From Olsenella_K sp036454645 (GTDB lineage: Bacteria; Actinomycetota; Coriobacteriia; Coriobacteriales; Atopobiaceae), in NCBI GenBank assembly GCA_036454645.1, contig JAZHSQ010000031.1, positions 1-21,484 on the forward strand: 21,484 nt of DNA. The letters run 5' to 3'. Both the position numbers and the translations under genes were made by a program. Under the pieces are notes generated by a model. It searched no databases. It had not been told where the DNA came from and saw only the letters and a list, made by a program, of their open reading frames with translations. Below, piece by piece: positions 14,112 to 21,484 of the stretch. Position 1 is the stretch's first letter; every line of letters starts with the position of its first letter.

Positions 14112-15146
14112 CTAGTTGAACTTCACCAGGCGCTGCGCGATGCGGTAGATGATGATCGTGGCCTTCTCGCCGCCCGCCTTGGGGAGGTTGCTGTAGATGC
14201 CCACGAGCCCGTAGCGCACGCGCAGGTACATGCGGCGGTCGTACTCCTTGAGCTCGTCCCAGAGCCCCTGGAGGTTCGCCTTGGCGTCGGGCTTGTCGGA
14301 GAGCTTGGAGAAGACCGAGCTCACCGCCATCATCAGGGTGAAGTAGCCCATCATGTAGGAGCGCAGCCGTCTGCTCGGCACGTCCTCGTAGAGGTGGTAG
14401 GCGTGCATCATGACCCGCGTGATCCTGAGCTGCTGGTCGATCCTGGAGACCATGACCTGCTCGTTCACGCTCTGGTCCTCGCGGCCGATGAAGTAGCGGT
14501 AGAGGTCGACCGGCAGGTAGTAGAGGGTCTTGCAGCGGGGCAGCGGCACGTAGGCGTAGATGTTGTCCACGTAGAAGGTGTGGGCCGGCATCGGCACGCC
14601 GCCGTCGCGCAGGACGTCCGTGCGATAGCACAGGGAGTGCATGAGCAGGTTCTGCGAGAGGCTGAAGTGGCCGATCTGGTCCCAGGTGATGACCTTGTTC
14701 TTGGGCACCGCGAAGCCGTAGTCCACGACCTTCTGCGTGTCGTCCTCCACGTGCTCGTACACGTAGTTGGTGATCACGAGGTCCACGCGGACGTCGTAGG
14801 CGATGAAGGCGCGGAGCTTGTCGAGGAGCTGGCGCAGCGCGTCTGCGTCCACCCAGTCGTCGGAGTCCACGACCTTGTAGTAGGTGCCCTCCGCGTTCTC
14901 GAGCCCCTTGAGCACGGCGATGCCGTGGCCGCCGTTCTCCTGGTGCACGGCCTTCACGATGCCCGGGTAGCGCTCCTGCCACTCCCGCGCCTTCGCAAGG
15001 GTGTCGTCCTTGGTGGATCCGTCGTCCACGACGACGATCTCCACGTCCTCGGCGTAGCCGCTGCCCTCGAGAATGGAGCCGATGCAGTGGTCCATGTACT
15101 CCGCGGAGTTGTAGCACGGGATGCCGAACGTGATGGTCTTGTTCAT
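14112..15146 (-). CDS. Family 2 glycosyltransferase (GT-A fold)
   Basis: This is an inverting sugar transferase acting on a cell-surface glycan. The GT-A domain shows FGIPCYNSAEYMDHCIGSIL at residues 7-26, VVVDDGSTKDD near 38-48, HQENGGHGIAVLKG near 68-81, and the metal-binding DSDDW at 94-98. The C-terminal two-thirds carries no membrane helix that I can see and ends in a basic segment. The length is 344 residues. ATG 15146 has only a weak ribosome site (GGGGTAG). glf lies 60 bases upstream on the same strand, so transfer of galactofuranose is possible, but family 2 alone does not fix donor or acceptor. It converges with the peptidase gene across a 30-base gap where I see no clear terminator. 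Confidence 0.88.
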   Translation of the reverse strand: MNKTITFGIPCYNSAEYMDHCIGSILEGSGYAEDVEIVVVDDGSTKDDTLAKAREWQERYPGIVKAVHQENGGHGIAVLKGLENAEGTYYKVVDSDDWVDADALRQLLDKLRAFIAYDVRVDLVITNYVYEHVEDDTQKVVDYGFAVPKNKVITWDQIGHFSLSQNLLMHSLCYRTDVLRDGGVPMPAHTFYVDNIYAYVPLPRCKTLYYLPVDLYRYFIGREDQSVNEQVMVSRIDQQLRITRVMMHAYHLYEDVPSRRLRSYMMGYFTLMMAVSSVFSKLSDKPDAKANLQGLWDELKEYDRRMYLRVRYGLVGIYSNLPKAGGEKATIIIYRIAQRLVKFN

Positions 15147-15160
15147 AGGTCGTCTACCCC

Positions 15161-15191
15161 AAAAGAAGGAGCCGCCGCGCGTGGCGGCGGC
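15161..15191 (-). terminator. Intercistronic terminator-like hairpin between glf and the glycosyltransferase
   Basis: On the minus strand GCCGCCGC and GCGGCGGC pair over 8 bp around CACGC, followed by TCCTTCTTTT. It looks like an intrinsic terminator, yet it lies between two genes that would be expected to share a transcript, 15 bases before the second start codon. It probably lowers glycosyltransferase expression relative to glf. Confidence 0.6.
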
Positions 15192-15206
15192 GAGGGCTCC
15201 GTGGGA

Positions 15207-16406
15207 CTAGTGCTGGCTGATGAGCTCGTCCGACAGGTCGAGCGCGGAGGCCGTCACGCCGTCCATGTCGTAGTAGCGGTACTCCGCGAGGCGGCCGACC
15301 ACGTGGAAGTTGAGCAGGTTGGCGACCCTGTCGCGGTAGCGCCTGTAGAGCTCTAGGTTCTCGGGCTCGTTGATCACGTAGTAGGGCGTCTCGCCCACGC
15401 CGGGCAGGTAGGTGCGGGAGTACTCGCGCATGATGGTGGTCTTGCCGGGGACGACCTGGCCCGTCATGTTCTTGAACTCGGTGATGCGCGTGAAGTTCTC
15501 CGACACGGTGTAGTTCACGGTGCCGACGGGCTGGAACTGGTCCTCGTCGAGCGTCTCGAAGACCATGTCGACCGTGCGGTACGGCAGCGCGCCGAGGTCG
15601 AAGCCGAAGAGCTCGTCGAGGGCGCCGGTGTAGATGACCTCGCCGCCGTAGCTCTTGCCGCAGACGGAGAGCTTGGTGTCCGTGATGTCGAAGACGTCGC
15701 GCGCGTCGACGCCGAGGAAGACGTCGATGAGGTCGTGGCCGAGCATGCGCTCGAAGAGCTTGGTGTAGCTCTCCGCAGGCATGCCCTGGTGCGGGGCCTG
15801 CGGGAAGTAGCGGTCGTCGTTGCCGACGAAGACGGGCACCCTGCCCATGACGGCGGGGTCGATCTGGTCGGGCGTCTTGCCCCACTGCTTCATCGTGTAG
15901 TGCAGGAAGACGTTCTCGTAGACGTAGTCCGCCACGCGCTCGAGGTCGGGGTCGTTCTTCTTGCGGAGCTCCATGATGGGGACCTTCTTGTCCTGGCCGA
16001 AGGTGCCCACGAGCTTCTGGTAGAGGCGCTCCCCCTCCTCGTCGCCGAAGGCGAGCTTGAGGGAGGCGTGGTTGAAGGGGACCGGCATCAGGGTGCCGTG
16101 CACGTTTGCGAGCACCTTGTGCTGGTAGGGCGTCCAGTCCGTGAAGCGAGAGAGGAAGGTGTCCACGCGGTCGTCCGTGGTGTGGTAGATGTGCGGGCCG
16201 TACTTGTGGACGAGGATGCCCGCCTCGTCGTAGTAGTCGTACGCGTTGCCCGCGATGTGGTCCCTGCGCTCGAGCACGCACACTTTATAGTTCACGGCCT
16301 CGGCGAGACGCCTCGCACAGACAGCACCAGCGTAGCCCGCACCGACAATGATCGCATCGTACGCGTTCGGATTGAATCCCGCGGGCAGCCCGCTCTCTAT
16401 GCTCAT
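15207..16406 (-). CDS. glf: UDP-galactopyranose mutase
   Basis: This FAD enzyme interconverts UDP-galactopyranose and UDP-galactofuranose, the donor for galactofuranose in surface polysaccharides. The FAD motif is IIVGAGYAGAVCARRLAE at residues 19-36. KYGPHIYHT follows near 68-76, then HYTMKQWGK. The C-terminal GRLAEYRYYDMD is typical of the bacterial enzyme. The length from ATG 16406 is 399 residues. AGAGG lies 8 bases before it. An in-frame ATG at 16457 would add 17 residues that show no family similarity and would run through the divergent pta promoter region, so I rejected it. A glycosyltransferase gene follows on the same strand. A possible minus-strand -10, TAGAAT, lies at 16475-16470. 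Confidence 0.96.
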   Translation of the reverse strand: MSIESGLPAGFNPNAYDAIIVGAGYAGAVCARRLAEAVNYKVCVLERRDHIAGNAYDYYDEAGILVHKYGPHIYHTTDDRVDTFLSRFTDWTPYQHKVLANVHGTLMPVPFNHASLKLAFGDEEGERLYQKLVGTFGQDKKVPIMELRKKNDPDLERVADYVYENVFLHYTMKQWGKTPDQIDPAVMGRVPVFVGNDDRYFPQAPHQGMPAESYTKLFERMLGHDLIDVFLGVDARDVFDITDTKLSVCGKSYGGEVIYTGALDELFGFDLGALPYRTVDMVFETLDEDQFQPVGTVNYTVSENFTRITEFKNMTGQVVPGKTTIMREYSRTYLPGVGETPYYVINEPENLELYRRYRDRVANLLNFHVVGRLAEYRYYDMDGVTASALDLSDELISQH

Positions 16407-16462
16407 TGAGGACCTCTGATTTCTCGCCGGTTGGAAGGTGGGCTCGAACGCGCCCAAGAACT

Positions 16463-16492
16463 CCGACAGATTCTATCACGCACCCCTATAAT
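16463..16492 (+). promoter_or_regulatory. pta promoter, overlapping the likely glf promoter
   Basis: A perfect TATAAT lies at 16487-16492 with CCGACA (four of six consensus) at 16463-16468, an 18-base spacer. Transcription would start near 16499, about 100 bases before pta. On the other strand TAGAAT (16475-16470) is a weaker -10 for glf, so the two divergent promoters share the same 30 bases and could interfere. The rest of the pta leader is very GC-rich and could fold strongly near 16532-16575. Confidence 0.65.
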
Positions 16493-16598
16493 GACTACCG
16501 GTTACACCAAATACTCAACGTATGGCGCGTTGGGAGGCCCGAGGGGCGCCGCGGCGGGCGCCGCTTCGCCCCGGGGCGAGAGAAGGAGGAGACCTCAC

Positions 16599-17579
16599 AT
16601 GAGCGAGTTTCTTGACAGGATGAAGGCGTGCGCCAAGGCCGACCGCAAGACGATCGTGCTCCCCGAGGGCGAGGACCCGCGCACCATCGCCGCCGCGGAG
16701 AAGATCGTGGCCGAGGGGCTGGCGAACCTCGTCATCCTGGGCGACCCTGAGAAGGTCGCGCTCGAGGGCGTCACCGTGATCGACCCCAGGACCTCGGACA
16801 AGCACGAGGCCTACGCCGAGAAGTTCGCCGAGCTCCGCAAGAAGAAGGGCGTCACGCTCGAGCAGGCGCGCGAGCAGATGGACGACGCCACCTACTTCGG
16901 CACCATGATGGTCAAGATGGGCGACGCCGACGGCCTGGTCTCCGGCGCCTGCCACTCCACCGCCAACACCCTGCGCCCCGCGCTCCAGATCCTGAAGACG
17001 GCCCCGGGCACCAAGCTCGTCTCGGCCTTCTTCATCATGTGCACCGACAAGGCGGGGTACGGCGACAAGGGCACGCTGCTCTTCGCCGACTGCGGCCTGA
17101 ACATCAACCCGACCGCCGACGAGCTCTCAGAGATCGCCATCGCCTCCGCCGCGTCCTGGAGGACCTACATGGGCAGCGACCCCAAGGTCGCCATGCTGTC
17201 CTTCTCCACCAAGGGCTCCGCGAAGGGCGACGTCCCGACCAAGGTCCAGGAGGCGACCGAGATAGCGCACCAGAAGGCCCCCGAGCTCGCCCTCGACGGA
17301 GACCTCCAGCTGGACGCCTCCCTCGTCCCCGAGGTGGCCTCCCTCAAGGCCCCCGGCTCCACGGTCGCCGGCCACGCCAACGTCCTTGTCTTCCCCGACC
17401 TCGAGTCCGGCAACATCGGCTACAAGCTCGTCCAGCGCTTCGCGGGCGCCGAGGCCTACGGCCCCATCCTGCAGGGCATCGCCAAGCCGGTGAACGACCT
17501 CAGCCGCGGCTGCTCCGCCGACGACATCGTGGGCGTCGTGGCCATCACCGCCGTCCAGGCGCAGATGGCCGAGAAGTAG
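16599..17579 (+). CDS. pta: Phosphate acetyltransferase (phosphotransacetylase)
   Basis: The enzyme converts acetyl-CoA and phosphate to acetyl phosphate and CoA, the first step of ATP-yielding acetate production. The 326-residue product is the short form without the regulatory N-terminal domains of E. coli Pta. It shows TIVLPEGEDPRT near the N-terminus, DADGLVSGACHSTANTLRPALQ, and VAGHANVLVFPDLESGNIGYKLVQRF with VNDLSRG near the C-terminus, all typical of the PTA family. AAGGAGG lies about 11 bases before ATG 16599. An upstream in-frame start would lie within the promoter. Acetate kinase, its usual partner, does not follow; a hairpin and a convergent gene come next, so ackA must lie elsewhere. 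It is likely strongly expressed, judging by its good promoter and ribosome site. Confidence 0.96.
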   Translation: MSEFLDRMKACAKADRKTIVLPEGEDPRTIAAAEKIVAEGLANLVILGDPEKVALEGVTVIDPRTSDKHEAYAEKFAELRKKKGVTLEQAREQMDDATYFGTMMVKMGDADGLVSGACHSTANTLRPALQILKTAPGTKLVSAFFIMCTDKAGYGDKGTLLFADCGLNINPTADELSEIAIASAASWRTYMGSDPKVAMLSFSTKGSAKGDVPTKVQEATEIAHQKAPELALDGDLQLDASLVPEVASLKAPGSTVAGHANVLVFPDLESGNIGYKLVQRFAGAEAYGPILQGIAKPVNDLSRGCSADDIVGVVAITAVQAQMAEK

Positions 17580-17647
17580 CGCGAGCCAGGACCCGTCCTG
17601 GGAGCGGGGCGCGGCACGCCTGGCGCCCTGACATGGACCCAAGCAGA

Positions 17648-17678
17648 GGGGCCCGCCACCACGACGGTGGCGGGCCCC
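17648..17678. terminator. Terminator between convergent pta and zinc-ribbon genes
   Basis: GGGGCCCGCCACC and GGTGGCGGGCCCC form a perfect 13-bp stem around ACGAC, 68 bases after the pta stop. U-tracts are poor on both strands. Its position between convergent genes suggests it stops transcription from both sides. Two smaller stems flank it, at 17586-17601 and at 17714-17728. Confidence 0.65.
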
Positions 17679-17736
17679 CCGCTTGCCAGGAGGCTCCCGA
17701 TGTCCCTGCGACTCCCCGGCCTCCGGGGGATTGTGG

Positions 17737-19766
17737 CTAGTTGTCGTCCGAGATGGTCTTCGACATGTCCTCGATCAGCTGCGAGCAGTGGTCGGCGCTC
17801 GAGCGCGGCCAGGTGAACTCCAGCGCCGCTATCGTGTCGCCATCCACATACTCGCGCAGGTAGTAGCCGGTGTCGCCATCCCAGTAGCTCACCACGAACC
17901 AGTCGTCCCTCCCCGCGTCCGTCGTGAGGTCGTGTCCGGCCGCCGCGCCAGACTTGAGGTCGGCGAGGCTCTTGCCTTGGGAGTTGGGCTTGACCGAGGC
18001 GTCGATTACCATGCCCGAGGACTCCTCCCTCAGCGTGACCCCATCGGAGCCGGTCGTGCACGACAGCCCCGATGGAAGGGTGACCGAGAAGTCGAACGCC
18101 GACATGACGAGCCTGCCGGTGGAGCCGTCGTAGCTTACCTTCGAACTGGAGCCGCTCGAGGTCGAGCCATTGGACGACGAGCTCGAGCTCGTGGACTGCC
18201 CGCCGGCAGTCGACGCCCCGCCTCTCACGTAGCTGCGCGTCTGTGCGAGGTCGAAGTCCGTCACGCACACGTCGACGCCCCAATTGCCCCCGTCAAGTGA
18301 GCTGCACAGCAAGAGATGGTCGGGCGCGGTGCCTATCGTCGCTGCACCGCAAGTGAACGGAAGGTCGACCGTCTTGGCGCTCCCCCCGTCAAGCGGCACC
18401 ACGGTGACACTGCCGACGGTGTCGACCATCCCGTTGGCAACATAGGCCTTGCCGTTGACGACCGCGCCCAGATAGTCATATCCCTCGAAGCGAAGCGCAT
18501 CCGAGTACAGAGTCTTGGCGTTCGCTCCGTTTTCGTCCAGTTGCGTAAGGACCGCCTTGCCTGCCGATTCGCCCGAGCTGTCCTCGACGAAGTAGAGCTT
18601 GCCATCCTGGATGACGGGCGCCGAGGAGATGATGCCGATCGTGCTGGAGTACAGCCGCTTGTTGTTGCTCCCATCCAGGTCCTGGGAGTATAGGATGCCG
18701 CCCTTGCCTCCCGTGCCCGAACCGGTCACGTAGAAGAGCTTGCCGTCGGCAATCACGCAGTCGACGCTACCGTTGGACTGGAAGCTGCAGAGCTGCCTCA
18801 CGTCCGAGCCGTCCTCGCTCATGGAGGTCACGACATAGGTCCTGGAGGCGTCCGAAGAGGCTGGCTCCGAGGTATACACCACATACAGGGTGCCGTCGTA
18901 GAGGAACAGCCCGGACACGTCGTAGTAGGGAATGCCACCTAGGTCGTAAAGCTCCTGGTCGCCCGAGCCGTCGACGTTCACCGAGTGGATCGAGCTGGAG
19001 TAGTGCCGCGTCTCCGAGGTCGTGTCGGAGGACCAGACGTAGTAGAGCTTCCCTCCGTCCAGGTTCAGCCCCGTCAGGTAGTCCGAAGCCAGGTCGCTTT
19101 GTGGCCCAACCGAGACGATGGTCTCCACCCTCCCGTTGCTACCGGCCCTGCACAGACCACCCATCGACCGCGAGTAGAAGTAGTCGTAGTCGTCGTCGCT
19201 CGCGACGGTAGCTCCCTGAGCATAGTTCGAGGGCGTGTTGCCGGCCCTTGCTGCCGCCTCGGTCGCCTCGCTCGGGGTGCCGTCCGCAGTCGACGTGGTG
19301 GCGCCATCAGCAGACTGCGTCGCAGGAGGCCACTCGGCCTGGGTCCCGTTCGCGCTCCGCCATCAGCAGACTGCGTCGCAGGAGGCCACTCGGCCTGGGT
19401 CCCGTTCGCGCTCCGCTGGGTGCCCAGGACGCCCAGGACGGCTATCGCCGCGACAGCAGCAGCGGCGAGGCATCCGCCCACCACGAACGTCCATGCCTTC
19501 GCCTTCTTCGCGACGTCGGCTCGGCCACCGGATCGGGCAGCGGAGGGGGAGGCGGGCCGTGGCATGGGGACCGCCTGCTGCGCCAACGCCTCTTGCGGCA
19601 TGGGCGTCGCACGCTGCGGCAGGGCGTTGTTCCCCGGCACAGGCCTGCCTTGGGGTGCGGGTCCCGTCGCACTGCCATGAGCGCCCACCCTGGCCAGCGA
19701 ATAGCCGCACTCGACGCAGAACCTGGCATCGTCCGGATTCGGCCTTCCACAGTTCGGGCAGAACAT
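17737..19766 (-). pseudogene. Zinc-ribbon single-pass membrane protein gene, frame broken by 56-bp duplication
   Basis: Translation from ATG 19766 (GGAGGGG upstream) gives a zinc ribbon with Cys3, Cys6, Cys17 and Cys20, a Pro/Ala/Gln-rich linker, and one membrane helix at about residues 92-115. After residue 136 the frame is lost in the tandem repeat 19302-19416; translation then runs through an unrelated Arg-rich tail and stops at 19074. The remaining frame continues open to 17737 (first ATG at 19164). Deleting 56 bases joins both parts into 657 codons with no stop. The second part has repeated VxxGKLYYV-like units resembling DUF5050-type beta-propeller repeats, a Ser-rich linker near STSSSSSSNGSTSS, and an unrecognised C-terminal domain. 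The intact protein would expose the large part outside the cell. Its function is unknown; sensing or surface binding is a guess. The second part might be translated alone from 19164, but it would lack its membrane anchor. Confidence 0.8.
19302..19416. repeat. Perfect 56-bp tandem duplication
   Basis: Bases 19302-19357 are repeated exactly at 19358-19413, and the first three bases (CGC) occur a third time at 19414-19416. The identical words are thus 59 bases long, and CGC is the likely microhomology at the junction. Because 56 is not a multiple of three, the duplication shifts the reading frame of the zinc-ribbon gene. Both copies encode SANGTQAEWPPATQSADG in their own frames. Confidence 0.97.
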
Positions 19767-19955
19767 CGCTTGCCCCTCCACTCTCACGAGCCGCGCAGAG
19801 CCCCGCGCTCAACCCCAATCGAATCAGGCAACCATAGATTAGGGGTGGCGTGAGGGCGTTTGTTTCGCAATTTTCGCGGAGGGGCGCGGGCGCATCACCT
19901 GTCTCCCCGGCAGGCGCTCGCGAGCGCCCGTCGAAAAGATCAGTCGCCACACCCC
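19767..19955 (-). other. Intergenic region between phosphatase and zinc-ribbon genes
   Basis: This gap lies after the phosphatase gene and before the zinc-ribbon gene, both read on the minus strand. It contains a perfect 16-bp palindrome, GGCGCTCGCGAGCGCC, at 19913-19928, which may form a terminator stem after the phosphatase gene but lacks a following U-tract. An AT-richer patch near 19835-19875 on the minus strand probably holds the zinc-ribbon promoter (TAATCT is the nearest -10-like word). No gene is evident. Confidence 0.4.
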
Positions 19956-20477
19956 CTACCTGGCGTCGTTGCCCAGCAGCTCCCACAGCATGGCCGAGCA
20001 GCCAGCGCAGACGTCCCTGAAGGTGGCGTCGAAGTCTCCCGTGTACCAGGGGTCGGCGACGTCGCGGGACGCGCCGGTCCAGTCCATCAGCAGCGACACC
20101 TTGCCGTCGGGGTCCGCGCGGCGCGCCTCGCCAGGCGAGACGGGGTCCCACGACCAGCCGTAGCCCCTCTCGCCCAGGAGCAGCCTGTACATGCCCGCGA
20201 GGTTCTCCGCGTCCATGCCGACGAGGTAGTCGAAGCGCCCGTAGTCCGCGGGCCCCATCTGCCGGGAGCGGTGGTGGCCGCAGGGGATTCCCTCGCGCTC
20301 GAGGACGCGCCGGGTTCCCGGGTGCACGTCGTTGCCGAGCTCCTCCCGGCTCGTCGCGGCGGAGTCCACCAGCACGTCCTCCTGGGCGCCGGCGCGGCGG
20401 ACGAGCTCTCGCATGACGAACTCGGCCATCGTCGACCTGCAGATGTTTCCGTGGCAGACAAACAGGATCTTTGGCAT
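19956..20477 (-). CDS. Low-molecular-weight protein-tyrosine phosphatase
   Basis: This is a class II cysteine phosphatase that removes phosphate from tyrosine residues through a phospho-cysteine intermediate. The P-loop CHGNICRS gives nucleophile Cys8 and Arg14. The general acid is Asp142 in ADPWYTGDF. The length of 173 residues is slightly above the usual 140-160. No signal peptide is seen. GAGAGG lies about 9 bases before ATG 20477. Relatives often act with tyrosine kinases in polysaccharide export, and a glf-glycosyltransferase pair lies 4 kb away, but no kinase is visible. The 172 bases upstream are AT-rich and lead directly into an integrase gene, so its native promoter may have been altered by insertion of a mobile element. 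Confidence 0.93.
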   Translation of the reverse strand: MPKILFVCHGNICRSTMAEFVMRELVRRAGAQEDVLVDSAATSREELGNDVHPGTRRVLEREGIPCGHHRSRQMGPADYGRFDYLVGMDAENLAGMYRLLLGERGYGWSWDPVSPGEARRADPDGKVSLLMDWTGASRDVADPWYTGDFDATFRDVCAGCSAMLWELLGNDAR

Positions 20478-20579
20478 TCTCGAAAACCTCTCGTTTATGA
20501 GCTGAATACAGGCTTTTACCTGCTGTTTCTCAGAATATCAATCTCGGCCCTGCTTCGGACCGCCTCATTTATGAAACGG

Positions 20580-20656
20580 TTTTTACACCATCGATTGGTG
20601 TAAAAGTGGTGTAAAAATCGCCTCTCAGGCCATTTTTACACCACCCCTCTCAGGCC
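20580..20656. repeat. Repeat array at integrase 3' end, probable element end or arm sites
   Basis: Four copies of a TTTTACACCA-type motif occur. TTTTTACACCA lies at 20580-20590 and 20633-20643. The reverse-orientation copies are TGGTGTAAAA at 20596-20605 and TGGTGTAAAAA at 20607-20617. CCTCTCAGGCC is also directly repeated at 20621-20631 and 20646-20656, the second copy overlapping the integrase stop. Such repeats just beyond an int gene are typical integrase core or arm-binding sites. The exact crossover point cannot be fixed without the other element end. Confidence 0.6.
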
Positions 20657-21484
20657 GCGCTCTCAGCGGCCAGCATCATGTCCTCCCGGACGTCTTCGAC
20701 CCTCATGTGCGTGTAGACGTTGTAGGTGACGTCGATGTCCGCATGCCCCATGATGTACTTGAGCTTTGCGGGGTTCATGCCGTTGCGAGCCATTTTGCTG
20801 CAGAACGTGTGCCTGCACACGTGCGGAGTGACCTTCGGCAGCTCGTCCTTGTAGATCCCGTTGTGCTTCTTGATGCACCAGCGGAAGTGGTTCTCCCAGT
20901 GCAGGGCGACCTCCGGGTTGCCGTTCTTGTCCAGGAAGACGAACCCGCTGACGCCGTCCACGACGGGCTCCGTCGGGGGCGTCTTCCTGCGGTCGATGAT
21001 GGCGCGGAAGCACTCTGCTACCTTGGCGGTCATGGGCACGAAGCGCTCGCCGCAGCCGGTCTTCGGCCGCTCGATGTAGTAGCGCCCGCCAGAGGAGCGC
21101 TGGAGCTGCTTGTCGACCCGGATGAGGGCATCGTCGAAGTCGATGTCGCCTATCGTGAGGCCGCAGAACTCGGAGATCCGCAGCCCCGTGTTGAGCAGGA
21201 TGTAGAAGCCCTCGTAGTACTTGCGGTAGGTCTTGTCGCCCCTGGCGAATTCCAGGAACCGCCGCTCGTCTCGCGTGCTCAGTGCGTTCCTCCTGACCAT
21301 GTCGTTGGTCAGGACGGTCGAGAGCTCGAAGTCGAAGGGGTTCCTGCGGATCAAGTCGTCTTCCTCGGCCAGCTGGAATGCGGGCCTCAGCACACCCCGG
21401 ATGCTATGAATGGTGCTGTAGGACTTGCCAAGGTCCCTCTGCAGACGGATGAGCCACTCCTTGGCGTCGAGCGTCGTCACGTCG
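20650..21484 (-). CDS. int: Tn916-type tyrosine recombinase (integrase), N-terminal part beyond window
   Basis: This enzyme integrates and excises a mobile element by site-specific recombination. The visible part comprises the C-terminal half of the core-binding domain and the whole catalytic domain. The catalytic residues appear in order: Arg in NTGLRISEF, Lys in RPKTGCGERF, His and Arg in TPHVCRHTF, His in MGHADIDVTYN, and Tyr in NVYTHMR. The frame is open to the window edge. A GTG at 21480 is not a credible start, because Tn916-type integrases run to about 400 residues and only about 278 codons are visible. Base composition is less GC-rich than in neighbouring genes, in keeping with transfer. 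In Tn916-like elements int lies at one end reading outward, so the element should extend rightward from here. Confidence 0.93.
   Translation of the reverse strand, partial: DVTTLDAKEWLIRLQRDLGKSYSTIHSIRGVLRPAFQLAEEDDLIRRNPFDFELSTVLTNDMVRRNALSTRDERRFLEFARGDKTYRKYYEGFYILLNTGLRISEFCGLTIGDIDFDDALIRVDKQLQRSSGGRYYIERPKTGCGERFVPMTAKVAECFRAIIDRRKTPPTEPVVDGVSGFVFLDKNGNPEVALHWENHFRWCIKKHNGIYKDELPKVTPHVCRHTFCSKMARNGMNPAKLKYIMGHADIDVTYNVYTHMRVEDVREDMMLAAESAA

Noticed and set aside
19302..19416. CRISPR or other spaced repeat array
   Set aside because: There are just two copies directly joined with no spacer, inside a coding gene. It is a simple tandem duplication.
19913..19928. 16-bp palindrome GGCGCTCGCGAGCGCC as a clear terminator
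   Set aside because: No U-tract follows on either strand in the right place, so I recorded it only within the intergenic entry.

Overview
The window is high-GC bacterial DNA with strong C/G third-position bias and Shine-Dalgarno starts. Gene content suggests a fermentative anaerobe: phosphotransacetylase, a small ferredoxin, a P1-family peptidase, UDP-galactopyranose mutase and a Tn916-type integrase. A coriobacterial actinomycete (Olsenella/Atopobium/Collinsella type) is my best guess. That is inference from composition and content; no rRNA or marker gene here fixes the taxon.

Positions 1-7384 (minus strand) hold a branched-chain amino acid block. In transcription order it is argF - ilvB2 - ilvN, then ilvC from its own promoter, a terminator, an attenuator-type leader, ilvB1 and ilvA (running off the left edge). 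There are two acetolactate synthase large subunits. One is fused by gene order to the small subunit. The other sits with threonine dehydratase behind a leader peptide ending in Val, Ile, Leu, Ile, Ile codons and an intrinsic terminator. The two differ at the residue known to set preference for 2-ketobutyrate (Trp490 against Gln471), which fits a split into an isoleucine enzyme and a valine/leucine enzyme.

Positions 7385-14081 (plus strand) hold ppk with an unusual acidic C-terminal tail, an RlmD/RumA-type RNA uracil methyltransferase, a ferredoxin, a strong terminator, maf and a P1-family peptidase. Positions 14112-16406 (minus) hold a family 2 glycosyltransferase and glf, a cell-surface glycan pair. 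glf is divergent from pta (16599-17579, plus), which has a clear promoter and a strong downstream hairpin.

Positions 17737-19766 (minus) hold a gene for a zinc-ribbon, single-pass membrane protein with a large presumed extracytoplasmic domain. It is broken by a perfect 56-bp tandem duplication; removing one copy restores one 657-codon frame. It is either a fresh mutation, a phase-variable switch or an assembly error. Next come a low-molecular-weight tyrosine phosphatase and, at the right edge, the 3' part of a Tn916-type tyrosine recombinase gene. An AT-rich cluster of four TTTTACACCA-type repeats lies between them and probably marks the end of an integrated element extending beyond the window.

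Most interesting are the attenuator with specialised acetolactate synthases, the 56-bp frame-breaking duplication, the PPK tail, and the repeat array at the element boundary. I found no CRISPR array, rRNA or tRNA gene, and no obviously new multi-gene system.
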